From: Thermomonas paludicola
GTDB lineage: Bacteria; Pseudomonadota; Gammaproteobacteria; Xanthomonadales; Xanthomonadaceae
Direction: 5' to 3'
DNA length: 64,000 bases
NCBI RefSeq assembly: GCF_024498955.1
Contig: NZ_CP093311.1
Span: 1,426,001 to 1,490,000 of the forward strand
The notes under the pieces were generated by a model. It worked only from the letters and a program-made list of their open reading frames with translations, was not told where the DNA came from and searched no databases. Shown piece by piece: positions 37,397 to 49,290 of the stretch. Position 1 is the first letter of the stretch. Each line of letters begins with the position of its first letter. Made by a program: the position numbers and the translations under genes.

Positions 37397-38236
37397 CTAC
37401 CCCAGGGTGGTGCGTGCACCGCCTGCATGCTTGGCCAGGTACAGCGCCCGGTCGGCGCGCTGGAACAGCTGCGCCGGGGCTTCATCCTGATTGCCCAGGG
37501 TCACCAGGCCCGCGCTGAAGGTGACGTAATTGGGGCCCACGTCACCCGAATACCACTGCCCGTGGCGGGCGAACGCGGAATGCAGGCGTTGGCTGAGCGT
37601 CCAGGCGCCTTCCTGGTTCGTGTCCGTCAGCACCAGCGCAAACAAATCCCCGCCCAATCTTGCCGGCAAGTCCGACGTCCGGCTGACCGCGCGCAGCAAT
37701 TTGGCTGTTTCGATCAACACCCCGTCGCCCATCGCATGCGACCAGCTTTCGTTGATTTGCCGAAGGTGGTCGAGATCCAGCAGCAGCAGGCTCAACGGCT
37801 GGCCGTGGCGCTTGGAACGCGAGAAATTCTGCGCCAGGTGCTCATCGAAGGCGCGCCCGTTGGGCAGCGCGGTCAAGCCGTCCTCGTGCGCCTGCCGCGC
37901 GAATTCCAGCGACTGCTGCTCCAGCTGCGCCGCAAATTCATCCCGTTCGCGACTGGCGGCCAACAGCTGGCGCGCCTGCCGTTGCAGCTCGGCGCTGCAT
38001 TCGTCCAGCTGAATTCCCAGCCGGAGCGATTCGCGCCGCTCACCCGCACCGCTCATCCAGCCCGCGGCGATACCCGCCACCAGCACCAGCAGCAGCCCGA
38101 TCCATGCCCACGCCCACGGGATTCCGCTGCTCGCGGGCTGCGACACCTGCGCTGCCACCGGCAAACTGGCGGCAAGCGACGCCAGCAACATGGCTGCAAG
38201 CCCGAACATTCGATTGATCAATGCCTTTCCCGTCAT
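37397..38236 (-). CDS. Membrane-anchored GGDEF-domain protein with degenerate active site
   Basis: 279 aa. A signal peptide (1-29) and one membrane segment (about 42-62) lead into a coiled coil (75-115) and a GGDEF domain. The metal-binding aspartate in LLDLDHL is present, but the signature reads GGDLF: the second acidic residue, needed for catalysis in characterised diguanylate cyclases, is Leu. The inhibitory-site motif RxxD (RTSD) sits exactly five residues upstream. This suggests a c-di-GMP receptor or structural protein instead of a cyclase; that is inference. It lies between the toxin-antitoxin pair and the divergent acnA gene. Confidence 0.87.
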   Translation of the reverse strand: MTGKALINRMFGLAAMLLASLAASLPVAAQVSQPASSGIPWAWAWIGLLLVLVAGIAAGWMSGAGERRESLRLGIQLDECSAELQRQARQLLAASRERDEFAAQLEQQSLEFARQAHEDGLTALPNGRAFDEHLAQNFSRSKRHGQPLSLLLLDLDHLRQINESWSHAMGDGVLIETAKLLRAVSRTSDLPARLGGDLFALVLTDTNQEGAWTLSQRLHSAFARHGQWYSGDVGPNYVTFSAGLVTLGNQDEAPAQLFQRADRALYLAKHAGGARTTLG

Positions 38237-38328
38237 CGACGCTCAATCCGATTTAACATCGAAACCGCACAATGATCGATAGCCGTCCCCTCGCGACGGC
38301 ATCCCCCTTGCGGACCAGGAGCCCGTCC

Positions 38329-41072
<2,744 letters not shown>

Positions 41073-41082
<10 letters not shown>

Positions 41083-41133
41083 CGCCCGGCCGGCACGCGC
41101 GGCGACGTTCGCCCTGGCAGGCGGCGTCGCCGC
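41073..41133. terminator. Hairpins between convergent acnA and galU
   Basis: GGCCGGG-TAACG-CCCGGCC (41073-41091) spans the acnA stop codon. A second stem, GCGGCGACG (41099-41107) with CGTCGCCGC (41125-41133), follows. No T-tracts are present, so intrinsic activity is uncertain. Confidence 0.4.
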
Positions 41134-41139
41134 GGCCGC

Positions 41140-42051
41140 TCAGCTCTCCACGACGCCCATCTCGTCAAGCGCGTTGCGCATCAGGCTGCGTGCGGCGTCA
41201 CTGAGTTTTTCATTGTCCAGCGCGTAGCGGATGGTGGCTTCGATCAAGCCGATGTGGGTGCCGCAATCAAAGCGCGTGCCATGGAAACGGAACGCATCCA
41301 CGCGCTCGCTGTCCAGCAGGGCAGCGATGGCGTCGGTCAGCTGGATCTCGCCGCCGGCACCCTTCGGCGTGCGTTCGAGCAAATCGAAGATCGACGGAGT
41401 CAGGATGTAGCGCCCGACCACGGCAAGATTGCTGGGGGCCACGTCCGGATCCGGTTTTTCGACGATCTGGTGAATCCGGCCCGACTGCCCATCGAACGCC
41501 GCGGTGGCGACGATGCCATAGCTCGCGGTTTGCTCGTGCGGCACGTCCTGCACGGCCACCACGCTGCCGCCACTGTGCTGCGCATGGTCTGCCATCTGCT
41601 TGAGCGCACCATCACCACGGCTCCAGATCAAATCATCCGGCAACAGCACCGCGAACGGCGCATCGCCCACCACGGGCCTGGCGCACAGCACCGCATGACC
41701 CAGCCCCAACGCCTCGGCCTGGGTCACGAACACCGCACGAACGCCATCTGGCAGCACATTGCGGATCAACGCCAACTGCTCGGTCTTGCCGGCCTTTTCC
41801 AGCTTCTGTTCGAGTTCGTACGCCTTGTCGAAATAATCGGCCACCGCATGCTTGTAGCGGTTGGTGACGAAGACCAGGGTGTCGCACCCGGCGGCAATGG
41901 CCTCATCCACCGCGTACTGGATCAGCGGCCGATCGATGATCGGCAGCATCTCCTTGGGAACGGTCTTGGTGGCGGGCAGGAAACGGGTGCCGAGGCCGGC
42001 GACCGGGAACACCGCCGTGCGAATGCGCTGTGGGTTGTGTGCAGGAGTCAT
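41140..42051 (-). CDS. galU: UTP-glucose-1-phosphate uridylyltransferase
   Basis: Makes UDP-glucose for LPS, exopolysaccharide and glycolipid synthesis, 303 aa. The nucleotidyltransferase signature GLGTRFLPATKTVPKEMLP is at residues 19-37. Further motifs are AVDEAIAAG, ALGLGHAVLCARP, VLLPDDLI and the uridine-binding KGAGGEIQLTDAI. It lies 9 nt downstream of the CapD/WbpM-type gene on the same strand, a likely two-gene envelope-polysaccharide operon. Confidence 0.96.
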   Translation of the reverse strand: MTPAHNPQRIRTAVFPVAGLGTRFLPATKTVPKEMLPIIDRPLIQYAVDEAIAAGCDTLVFVTNRYKHAVADYFDKAYELEQKLEKAGKTEQLALIRNVLPDGVRAVFVTQAEALGLGHAVLCARPVVGDAPFAVLLPDDLIWSRGDGALKQMADHAQHSGGSVVAVQDVPHEQTASYGIVATAAFDGQSGRIHQIVEKPDPDVAPSNLAVVGRYILTPSIFDLLERTPKGAGGEIQLTDAIAALLDSERVDAFRFHGTRFDCGTHIGLIEATIRYALDNEKLSDAARSLMRNALDEMGVVES

Positions 42052-42060
42052 GCGGGAAGT

Positions 42061-43968
42061 TTAATGGAAGCGCGTCTGCTTGCCGGGAAACGCGACCACA
42101 TTGACCGGCTGCACCTTGCCCTCCTCGGCAGCCGCGGCGAACTGCGACACCGCGTCGCGCAGCGCGCACTCCAGTGCGGTCAGGTCGTAGTCGCGCACGC
42201 CGGCCCGCAGCCGCTGCAGCGCCAGCTCCACCTGCTCCGCCGCCGCTACGTGCGGCATGGCCTGCAGGATCCCGGGGTGCTGCGTCCGGCTGTAGCGCTC
42301 GTCCGGATGGAACAGGGTTTCGTGCAGCCGTTCGCCGGGGCGCAGGCCGATGTACTCGATCGCCACCTCCGTGCGCGGGCGCTTTCCGGCGAGACGAATC
42401 ATGTGCTCGGCCAGCAGCTCGATCGACACCGGTTCGCCCATGTCCAGCGTGTAAATCGCCTGTTGCTCGCCCATCGAGGCCGCCTGCAGGATCAGCAGGC
42501 AGGCTTCCGGGATGGTCATGAAGTAACGCGTGACCTCGGGGTCGGTCACCGTCACCGGCCCGCCACGCCGGATCTGCTCGCGAAACAGCGGCACCACGCT
42601 GCCCGCCGAATCCAGCACGTTGCCGAAACGCACCGTCACCATGCGCGTGGATTGCGAGTCCGCCAGCGCTTGGCACGCGAGTTCCGACAGCCGCTTGGTC
42701 GCGCCCAGCACGTTCACCGGATCCACGGCCTTGTCGGTGGAAATCAGCACGAAGGTGCCCACGCCCGCCGCGCGGCTTGCGCGCGCCACGATGTCGGTGG
42801 CAAGCACGTTGTTGCGCACTGCCTCACGCAGTTGCCCTTGCAACAGCGGCACCTGCTTGTAGGCGGCTGCATGGAACACCGCGTCCGCGCCACCAAGCCG
42901 CAAGGCATGGGCAATCACCGCCGGGTCGCCGCAGTCGCCAAGCACGGGGATGCAGTGGATGCCGGGGAAATCCGCACGCAGCCGCGCCTCGATGGTCACC
43001 AGCGCCAACTCATCAAGTTCGATCAACACCAGCCGCCGCACGCCGTGGCGCGCGCATTGCCGGCACAATTCCGAACCAATGGAGCCGCCGGCGCCCGTCA
43101 CCAAAACCGAGCGCGCAGCCAGCCAGCGGCGGACGGCGTTCCAGTCGGTGGCGTGCGGCTGGCGTCCCAGCAAATCCTCGATCGCCACTTCTTTCAACTG
43201 GCCCGCCTGCTGGCGCCCTTCCAGGATATCGGCCAGCTTCGGTACCGTGCGGAACGGCAACCCGCTGTCCTCGCAGTGTCCGATCACCCGTCGCAGCGAC
43301 GGTCCATCCAGCGAAGGCATCGCGATGACCAGCAGCTGCGCATCGGTTTCCCGCGCAATTCGCGCCACGTGCTCGATCGTGCCCAATACCGGCAGGCCCA
43401 GCAGGCGGGCACCGCGCAGCGCTGCGGCATCGTCGAGGAACCCGATTGGCGCATACCGCCCGCTGCGGCGCAGGTCGCGCAGCAGCGCCTCGCCGGAATG
43501 GCCTGCGCCAAGGATCAGGACCCGCTCGGCGCCTTCCGCAGCCTGTCGCCGCCGTTGATCCTTCCATGCGCGAACCAGCAGCCGGGGCATCCCCATCAGG
43601 CAGGTCAACACGAACGGATACAGCAGCAGCGCCGCGCGCGAGACCTGTTCAAGCCGGCTGTAGAAGAACAACCCGACCACCAGCGCCAATAGCCCCAACA
43701 GGCTGGCCTTGACGATATTCAGCAGGTCGGGAACGCTGGCAAACCGCCATAATCCGCGATACAGCCCAACCCGCCACGACACCAGCCCCTGCGCCACCAG
43801 CACGATGGCCACGGTCCCCGACAGCGGCGCCAGTCCCTGCGACGATGCCTGCATCGAGAAGCGCAGGTAGTGCAAGCCCTGCCAGCACACCCACACCATC
43901 ACCAGGTCATGCGCAATCACCGCCAAGCGCGGTAACCGGTGGTGCAGGCGATCAGCCCAGCGGCTCAC
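42061..43968 (-). CDS. Membrane-bound UDP-sugar 4,6-dehydratase (CapD/WbpM/PglF type)
   Basis: 635 aa. Four N-terminal membrane segments (about 15-130) are followed by a CoA-binding-like domain (near 145-260) and the catalytic NAD-dependent epimerase/dehydratase domain with TGAGGSIGSELCRQ near 290. The active-site stretch STDKAVDPVNVLGATKR has Leu where most homologues have Met in the MxxxK variant of the short-chain dehydrogenase YxxxK motif. Relatives convert UDP-GlcNAc to the 4-keto-6-deoxy sugar for O-antigen or capsule synthesis. It precedes galU by 9 nt, consistent with surface-polysaccharide precursor supply. Confidence 0.93.
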   Translation of the reverse strand: MSRWADRLHHRLPRLAVIAHDLVMVWVCWQGLHYLRFSMQASSQGLAPLSGTVAIVLVAQGLVSWRVGLYRGLWRFASVPDLLNIVKASLLGLLALVVGLFFYSRLEQVSRAALLLYPFVLTCLMGMPRLLVRAWKDQRRRQAAEGAERVLILGAGHSGEALLRDLRRSGRYAPIGFLDDAAALRGARLLGLPVLGTIEHVARIARETDAQLLVIAMPSLDGPSLRRVIGHCEDSGLPFRTVPKLADILEGRQQAGQLKEVAIEDLLGRQPHATDWNAVRRWLAARSVLVTGAGGSIGSELCRQCARHGVRRLVLIELDELALVTIEARLRADFPGIHCIPVLGDCGDPAVIAHALRLGGADAVFHAAAYKQVPLLQGQLREAVRNNVLATDIVARASRAAGVGTFVLISTDKAVDPVNVLGATKRLSELACQALADSQSTRMVTVRFGNVLDSAGSVVPLFREQIRRGGPVTVTDPEVTRYFMTIPEACLLILQAASMGEQQAIYTLDMGEPVSIELLAEHMIRLAGKRPRTEVAIEYIGLRPGERLHETLFHPDERYSRTQHPGILQAMPHVAAAEQVELALQRLRAGVRDYDLTALECALRDAVSQFAAAAEEGKVQPVNVVAFPGKQTRFH

Positions 43969-44083
43969 TCAGGCGCGCCCATGCCGCAGCCGCAACGATG
44001 CGGCCAGGTCGAGGCTCGCCAGCGCGAAGACGAGTGCCGCAAGCCTCGCAGGCGCGGCGACTTGCACGCCACCCGTCTCGCGC

Positions 44084-45262
44084 CTAGACCACCGCATAGT
44101 TCAACAGCGGCTTCACCGTGCCCCACTCCTTGCAGCTCGGGCACTGCCAGTGGTGACTGCGCGCGCCAAAGCCGCAACGGTTGCAGCGATAGCTGGGGTT
44201 GCGCACCAGCAGCTGGTCGGTAATGAGCTTGAGATCCTGCAGGGTCGAGGTGGGCTCGGCCCCATCCGCCAGGCTCAAGTCGATCAGCGCAGCCTCGCCG
44301 CGCACCGACGGGCGATCCTTGAGCTGCTGCGCGAGGAAACTGCGGGCCGCGCCAACGCCGTCTTCCACTTCGATCATCTTGGCCAGCGCAAGCACCGGCG
44401 AAATGCCGCGATAGTGCTCGCACATTTCGCTGAGGAACGCGCGCGCGCCGGAGCGCTCACCCACCCGGGCATAATTTTCCAGCAACGCGGGCAGGATCAC
44501 CGGCAAGTAATCCGGATCGTGCCGCGCCGCCCGTTCAAGGGCACGGATCGCGCCCTGCGGGTTGCCGGCCTCGGCCTCCAGGCGCCCCTCGATGATGCCC
44601 GCGCGCACCGCACTCGGGTCTGCGGCATAGGCGCGCGCAATTGCTGCACGCGCGGGCTCAGCCTCGCCATTGGCGCGATGCCGGTCCGCCAGCTCGCATT
44701 CGAACTGCCCGATCAGCTTTCCCATGGTTTCGCCGGTGAGCTGCTCGTAGCGGCCGGCATTGTGGATGGCCTTTTCCCAGTCGCGCTCGGACTGGTAAAT
44801 GGCGATCAAATGCTTGTGCGCCAGCGGCGTGCGCTGATCCAGTTGCGCCAGATCGTTGAACACCGTCTCGGCGCGATCCAGCAGGCCCGCACGCATGTAG
44901 TCCTCACCCAGCGCAGACAGCGCCTGCACCTTCTGCGTATCGCTGAGGTCGCTGCGCAGTGCGAGTGCCTGATGCAGGCGGATGGCGCGATCCACCTCGC
45001 CGCGACGGCGGAACAGATGCCCCAGCGCGACCTGGGTTTCAAACGTGTCCTTGTCCAGCTCGGCGATGTGCAGGAACAGCTCGATCGCCTTGTCCGGCTG
45101 CTCGTTCAGCAGGTAATTCAACCCGCGGAAATAGGTCGTGGAGAGCTTGCTGACCCGGTGCCCGCTGTGCTGTTCGCCGCCGCGACGACCGATCACCCAG
45201 CCGGCCAGCGCCGCCGACGGCACGAAAATGACGAACCACATCCACTGGTCAAGCCAATCCAT
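44084..45262 (-). CDS. lapB: Lipopolysaccharide assembly protein LapB
   Basis: 392 aa inner-membrane-anchored TPR protein that regulates LpxC turnover and coordinates LPS synthesis in E. coli. One N-terminal membrane segment (5-24) is followed by about nine TPR-like repeats, and a C-terminal rubredoxin-type zinc site formed by CNRCG and CPSCKEWG. It lies 3 nt downstream of lapA, the usual pair. The 115-nt gap to the next gene (43969-44083) contains no recognisable feature. Confidence 0.95.
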   Translation of the reverse strand: MDWLDQWMWFVIFVPSAALAGWVIGRRGGEQHSGHRVSKLSTTYFRGLNYLLNEQPDKAIELFLHIAELDKDTFETQVALGHLFRRRGEVDRAIRLHQALALRSDLSDTQKVQALSALGEDYMRAGLLDRAETVFNDLAQLDQRTPLAHKHLIAIYQSERDWEKAIHNAGRYEQLTGETMGKLIGQFECELADRHRANGEAEPARAAIARAYAADPSAVRAGIIEGRLEAEAGNPQGAIRALERAARHDPDYLPVILPALLENYARVGERSGARAFLSEMCEHYRGISPVLALAKMIEVEDGVGAARSFLAQQLKDRPSVRGEAALIDLSLADGAEPTSTLQDLKLITDQLLVRNPSYRCNRCGFGARSHHWQCPSCKEWGTVKPLLNYAVV

Positions 45263-45265
45263 CGT

Positions 45266-45547
45266 TCAGGCTCCTGCCGGGGGTTTTGCCGCACGTGCCG
45301 CCGATTCGGCGCGCCGCAGCCGGCGACGCAGCGGCGCCACGACGCCCACGGCAAGGGTCGTTCCGCCTACCAGCACGCCCAGCAACAAGGCGAGCAGCAC
45401 GCACAACCCAAGACTGCCGCGCAGCACGGCAAACCCGAGGTCAAGCAGCACCGACTGGGTGTTGAGCACGCCCACCACAGCCCCCAGCAACAGGCAGGCA
45501 ATGGCGGCCAGAAGTCGAATCAATCGAACCACGGAAGGTATTTGCAA
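45266..45547 (-). CDS. lapA: LapA family membrane protein
   Basis: 93 aa with two membrane segments (about 8-28 and 40-68) and a basic C-terminal tail (APLRRRLRRAESAARAA). The order lapA-lapB is conserved in gammaproteobacteria, where LapA is a small partner of unclear mechanism in LPS assembly. It follows ihfB on the same strand after 73 nt. Confidence 0.88.
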   Translation of the reverse strand: MQIPSVVRLIRLLAAIACLLLGAVVGVLNTQSVLLDLGFAVLRGSLGLCVLLALLLGVLVGGTTLAVGVVAPLRRRLRRAESAARAAKPPAGA

Positions 45548-45620
45548 TGCGGAATTGGCGACAAGCTTAACGGACTCGGGCGCGTGCGATCAGCCCCGGC
45601 ACGGTTGCCAATGATCCGGT

Positions 45621-45923
45621 TCAGTCTTGCACGGGCAGCGGCAACACGCCGGTGACCCGTTCGCGCAGTTCCTTGCCGGGCTTGAAGTGCGGCACATATT
45701 TGCCGGGCAGCGCAACGGCGTCGCCGGTCTTGGGGTTGCGGCCGGTACGCGGTGGCCGGTAATGCAGGGAAAAACTGCCGAATCCACGGATCTCGATCCG
45801 CTCGCCGGACGCCAGCGAACCGCCCATCATTTGCAGCAACGCCTTCACCGCCATGTCGACATCGTCCGACTTGAGGTGCGGCTGGCGGTGTGCGAGCAGT
45901 TCGATGAGTTCGGATTTGGTCAT
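45621..45923 (-). CDS. ihfB: Integration host factor subunit beta
   Basis: 100 aa DNA-bending protein that pairs with IHF-alpha. The family features are intact: [11 protein letters not shown] at the start, the beta arm with [19 protein letters not shown] including the intercalating proline, and [10 protein letters not shown]. It lies directly downstream of rpsA, as in many gammaproteobacteria (cmk-rpsA-ihfB order), with a 73-nt gap. Confidence 0.96.
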   Translation of the reverse strand: MTKSELIELLAHRQPHLKSDDVDMAVKALLQMMGGSLASGERIEIRGFGSFSLHYRPPRTGRNPKTGDAVALPGKYVPHFKPGKELRERVTGVLPLPVQD

Positions 45924-45996
45924 GTCGTGCGAAGTCGCGACGCGGCGACGACGGCCTGGCCGAAGCCAGACCGCCGTGCGCCGGATGCCGGATGGA

Positions 45997-47697
45997 TCAG
46001 TCGGCCTTGTTGTTCAGCTGTTCGCGCAACAGCGCACCCAGCTTGGTGGTGCCGCTGGCAGCGTCGGCGTGGGCCTTGTTGTACTCGGCGAAGGCTTCCG
46101 CGGTTTCCGCATCGTCCTTGCCCTTGATCGACAACTGCAGGCTGCGGCCCTTGCGGTCCATGCCCACGAACTTGGCCTCGACCTGCTGACCGACCTTCAG
46201 CACCTGGCTGGCATCGTCCACGCGATCTTCGGAGATGTCGCGCGCCATCACGTAGCCTTCCACGCCATCGCCCAGGTCGATGGTGGCGCCCTTGGCGTCC
46301 ACTTCCTTGACGCTGCCGGTGACCTTGGTGCCCTTCGGATGGGTCGCCATGAACTGGCCCATCGGGTCCTGTTCCATCTGCTTGACGCCCAGCGAAATGC
46401 GCTCGCGTTCCGGATCGACCGCCAGCACCACCGCTTCCAGGGTGTCGCCCTTCTTGTAATTGCGGGCAACTTCTTCGCCGGTGGAGTTCCAGCTGATGTC
46501 GGACAGGTGGATCAGGCCGTCGATGCCGCCGTCCAGGCCGATGAAGATGCCGAAATCGGTGATCGACTTGATCTGGCCGGACACCTTGTCGCCCTTCTTG
46601 TGGATGGCGGCGAAGGTTTCCCACGGATTGCTGGTGACCTGCTTGATGCCCAGCGAGATGCGGCGACGCTCTTCATCCACGTCCAGCACCATGACTTCGA
46701 CCTCGTCACCGACCTGCACCACCTTGGCCGGGTTGACGTTCTTGTTGGTCCAGTCCATTTCGGAGACGTGCACCAGCCCTTCCACGCCCGGCTCGATCTC
46801 GACGAATGCGCCGTAATCGGTGACGTTGCTGACCTTGCCGAACACGCGGCAGTTGGACGGATAGCGACGCGCGATGTTGTCCCACGGATCCTCGCCCATC
46901 TGCTTCAGGCCCAGCGACACGCGGTTGCGCTCCTTGTCGTACTTGAGCACGCGCACATCGAGTTCCTGGCCGACTTCAACGACTTCGGACGGATGGCGCA
47001 CGCGCTTCCAGGCCATGTCGGTGATATGCAGCAGGCCGTCGATGCCGCCGAGGTCGACGAACGCGCCGTAGTCGGTCAGGTTCTTGACCACGCCCTTCAG
47101 CACGGCGCCCTCGACCAGCTTCTCGAGCAGCTGCTCGCGCTCTTCCGAATGCTCGGTCTCGACCACCGCGCGGCGGGAGACGACCACGTTGTTGCGCTTG
47201 CGGTCCAGCTTGATGAGCTTGAACTCCAGCTCCTTGCCTTCCAGGTACACCGGGTCGCGCACCGGGCGCACATCGACCAGCGAACCGGGCAGGAATGCGC
47301 GGACGTCCTTGATATCGACGGTGAAGCCGCCCTTCACCTTGCCGCTGATGCGACCGACGATGGTGGCATTGGCTTCCAGCGCCTCTTCCAGCTCGTCCCA
47401 CACCATGGCGCGCTTGGCCTTCTCGCGCGACAGCACGGTTTCGCCAAAGCCGTTTTCCAGCGAATCAAGGGCAACCTTGACCTCGTCGCCAACGCCGACG
47501 TCGATTTCACCTGCGTCGTTGCGGAACTGCTCGATCGGGACGATGCCTTCGGACTTCAGGCCGGCGTTGATGACCACGACGTCGTTGGTCACGGCGACCA
47601 CGATGCCCTTGACGATGGCGCCGGGCTTGATCTTGGCCCAATTGGCCTGGCTGGCTTCAAACAGTTCGGCGAAGGATTCGGTAGCTACGGAATTCAT
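45997..47697 (-). CDS. rpsA: 30S ribosomal protein S1
   Basis: 566 aa with six S1 RNA-binding repeats; recognisable copies include [38 protein letters not shown] and [18 protein letters not shown]1 binds mRNA leaders and is needed for translation initiation on weak ribosome-binding sites. The ATG at 47697 matches the conserved [14 protein letters not shown] start. Gene order cmk-rpsA-ihfB-lapA-lapB. The 162-nt leader after cmk contains imperfect dyads around 47810-47840 but no clear promoter. Confidence 0.97.
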   Translation of the reverse strand: MNSVATESFAELFEASQANWAKIKPGAIVKGIVVAVTNDVVVINAGLKSEGIVPIEQFRNDAGEIDVGVGDEVKVALDSLENGFGETVLSREKAKRAMVWDELEEALEANATIVGRISGKVKGGFTVDIKDVRAFLPGSLVDVRPVRDPVYLEGKELEFKLIKLDRKRNNVVVSRRAVVETEHSEEREQLLEKLVEGAVLKGVVKNLTDYGAFVDLGGIDGLLHITDMAWKRVRHPSEVVEVGQELDVRVLKYDKERNRVSLGLKQMGEDPWDNIARRYPSNCRVFGKVSNVTDYGAFVEIEPGVEGLVHVSEMDWTNKNVNPAKVVQVGDEVEVMVLDVDEERRRISLGIKQVTSNPWETFAAIHKKGDKVSGQIKSITDFGIFIGLDGGIDGLIHLSDISWNSTGEEVARNYKKGDTLEAVVLAVDPERERISLGVKQMEQDPMGQFMATHPKGTKVTGSVKEVDAKGATIDLGDGVEGYVMARDISEDRVDDASQVLKVGQQVEAKFVGMDRKGRSLQLSIKGKDDAETAEAFAEYNKAHADAASGTTKLGALLREQLNNKAD

Positions 47698-47859
47698 GTG
47701 AAATCTCGGGTGGATACACAGGCAGCCCGCACTGACGGAGCTGCCCACCTTGGGGTTGGCGTTTGCACGAAATCGCGCGCGGCCATGTGTGGATGAAGGA
47801 AAACCGCGGGCACGGATGCGCCCACGGTGCGGTTCTGCAACGAAAGAAACGCGCCCGCC

Positions 47860-48540
47860 TTACGGCGTGGGGCGGGACACGACATCCAGCACCTGCGCGA
47901 CCACCAGATCGATCGCCAGGCCGGTGGTGTCGATGTGGACGGCGTCATCGGCCGGCCGCAGCGGCGCCACCGTGCGACTGGCATCGCGGGCATCGCGGGC
48001 GAGAATCTCGCGTAGCAGACCATCCATTGTGACGGAAACACCCTTGTCCTTCAACTGCTTATAGCGTCTTTCGGCACGCTCATCGGCGCTGGCGGTCAAA
48101 AACACCTTGAACGGGGCGTCCGGGAAGATCACCGTCCCCATGTCGCGACCGTCGGCCACCAGCCCGGGCAGCAGGCGGCAGGCCCGCTGGCGATCTTTCA
48201 GTGCCGCGCGCACTTCGGGGATGGCCGCAATGGCCGAGGCCGCCGAACCCGCCGTTTCGGTGCGCAACTCGTCCGTTGCATCCACGCCGTTCACGATCAC
48301 GCGCGGCTCGCCGGACGGCGTGTCACGGAAGCCGATGTCGGTATCGAAGGTGCAGCGCACCAGCGCGGAGGCGTCGGACAGGTCGATGTCGGACCAGCCG
48401 GCGGCAATGCCCACCGCCCGGTACAACGCGCCGGAGTCGAGGTAGTGCCAGCCCAGGCGCTGGGCAACGATGCGGCTGATGGTGCCCTTGCCGGAGCCGG
48501 ACGGGCCATCGATGGTGAGAACGGGGGCGGCAGTATCCAT
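47860..48540 (-). CDS. cmk: Cytidylate kinase
   Basis: Phosphorylates CMP and dCMP, 226 aa. The P-loop GPSGSGKG is at residues 11-18, the substrate-binding [13 protein letters not shown] is present, and the lid region contains [13 protein letters not shown]. The ATG at 48540 is chosen because it gives the normal short lead before the P-loop. First gene of the run into rpsA. Divergent from rpmJ. Confidence 0.96.
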   Translation of the reverse strand: MDTAAPVLTIDGPSGSGKGTISRIVAQRLGWHYLDSGALYRAVGIAAGWSDIDLSDASALVRCTFDTDIGFRDTPSGEPRVIVNGVDATDELRTETAGSAASAIAAIPEVRAALKDRQRACRLLPGLVADGRDMGTVIFPDAPFKVFLTASADERAERRYKQLKDKGVSVTMDGLLREILARDARDASRTVAPLRPADDAVHIDTTGLAIDLVVAQVLDVVSRPTP

Positions 48541-48613
48541 CCCGTGATTATGCGGGCATGCCGCCGATTCCGCCCCACTTGCCGGCCAAAGCGAACGACG
48601 ACGGGGCAACCTG

Positions 48614-48643
48614 TTGATCCAGCAGCCGAATACCCGCTAGAAT
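48614..48643 (+). promoter_or_regulatory. Promoter of rpmJ
   Basis: TTGATC (48614-48619), an 18-bp spacer and TAGAAT (48638-48643), about 40 nt before the rpmJ ATG. Confidence 0.6.
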
Positions 48644-48689
48644 GTGCGGCTTCGCGTTTCTCCATCATTCTTTTTGCCGAGGTTTCATC

Positions 48690-48815
48690 ATGAAGGTCCT
48701 GTCCTCCCTGAAGTCGGCGAAGGCCCGTCACCGCGACTGCAAGGTGGTTCGCCGTCGTGGCAAGGTCTTCGTGATCTGCAAGTCCAACCCGCGTTTCAAG
48801 GCGCGCCAGCGCTGA
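48690..48815 (+). CDS. rpmJ: 50S ribosomal protein L36, type 2
   Basis: 41 aa, beginning [17 protein letters not shown] and ending [10 protein letters not shown]. This is the L36 fold in its longer, YkgO-like form. The classic zinc ribbon uses three Cys and one His; here only Cys17 and Cys30 remain at ligand positions, with His14 at the place of the first Cys and Phe at the final His, so zinc binding is probably lost (C-minus type). In many genomes such a paralogue replaces the zinc form when zinc is scarce; whether this genome has the other copy cannot be seen here. Confidence 0.9.
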   Translation: MKVLSSLKSAKARHRDCKVVRRRGKVFVICKSNPRFKARQR

Positions 48816-48853
48816 TCCCCGGACTGGCCGCGCGCCAGCCCCCGGAACGCACA

Positions 48854-48882
48854 GACAAAGGCCGCCGCGTGCGGCCTTTGTC
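48854..48882. terminator. Hairpin terminator after rpmJ
   Basis: Perfect 12-bp stem GACAAAGGCCGC/GCGGCCTTTGTC with loop CGCGT, 38 nt past the rpmJ stop. The T-run is within the 3' arm, so termination is likely but imperfect. Confidence 0.7.
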
Positions 48883-48957
48883 ATTGCGGCCTGTCCCCCG
48901 CGCCGGCAATCCGGCATAGAATCCAAGGCTTCCGTCGCCCGATCCGGGAGTATCGCC

Positions 48958-49287
48958 ATGAATCTTCTGTCCCGCAGCCTTCTCCTCGCCGCACTCGCCA
49001 GCGCCTCGGGCATTGCCTGTGCAGGCGACACCCTGTTGATCGAGCGCGTGCAGGAATCGCCGACCAATGTCCCTACCCGCGGGATGAGCACCGCGCAGGT
49101 CCAGGCGAAATTCGGCGCGCCCTCGGAACGGCTCGATCCGCGCGGCGGCCAGAAGCACGCCTGGCCCACGATCAACCGCTGGGTGTACCCCACCTTCACC
49201 GTGTATTTCGAGCACAACCGGGTGATCGACGCGGTGGCCAACAAGGCCAGCCCCGACGAGATCGGCCCGAAGCCCGCAACCCGCTGA
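48958..49287 (+). CDS. Small exported protein, SmpA/OmlA-like fold
   Basis: 109 aa with a Sec signal peptide (1-22, ending IACAG). The mature part has GMSTAQVQAKFGAPSE, a helix-turn pattern like that of BamE/SmpA/OmlA proteins, then WPTINRWVYPTFTVYFEHNRVID. Proteins of this exact form are common in Xanthomonadaceae and have no known function. The cysteine at 20 is not in a convincing lipobox, so it is probably periplasmic. The agmatine deiminase gene follows after 3 nt. Confidence 0.82.
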   Translation: MNLLSRSLLLAALASASGIACAGDTLLIERVQESPTNVPTRGMSTAQVQAKFGAPSERLDPRGGQKHAWPTINRWVYPTFTVYFEHNRVIDAVANKASPDEIGPKPATR

Positions 49288-49290
49288 CCA

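Noticed and set aside
43969..44083. Small gene between the dehydratase and lapB
   Set aside because: Only short, arginine-rich frames without a ribosome-binding site or recognisable similarity.
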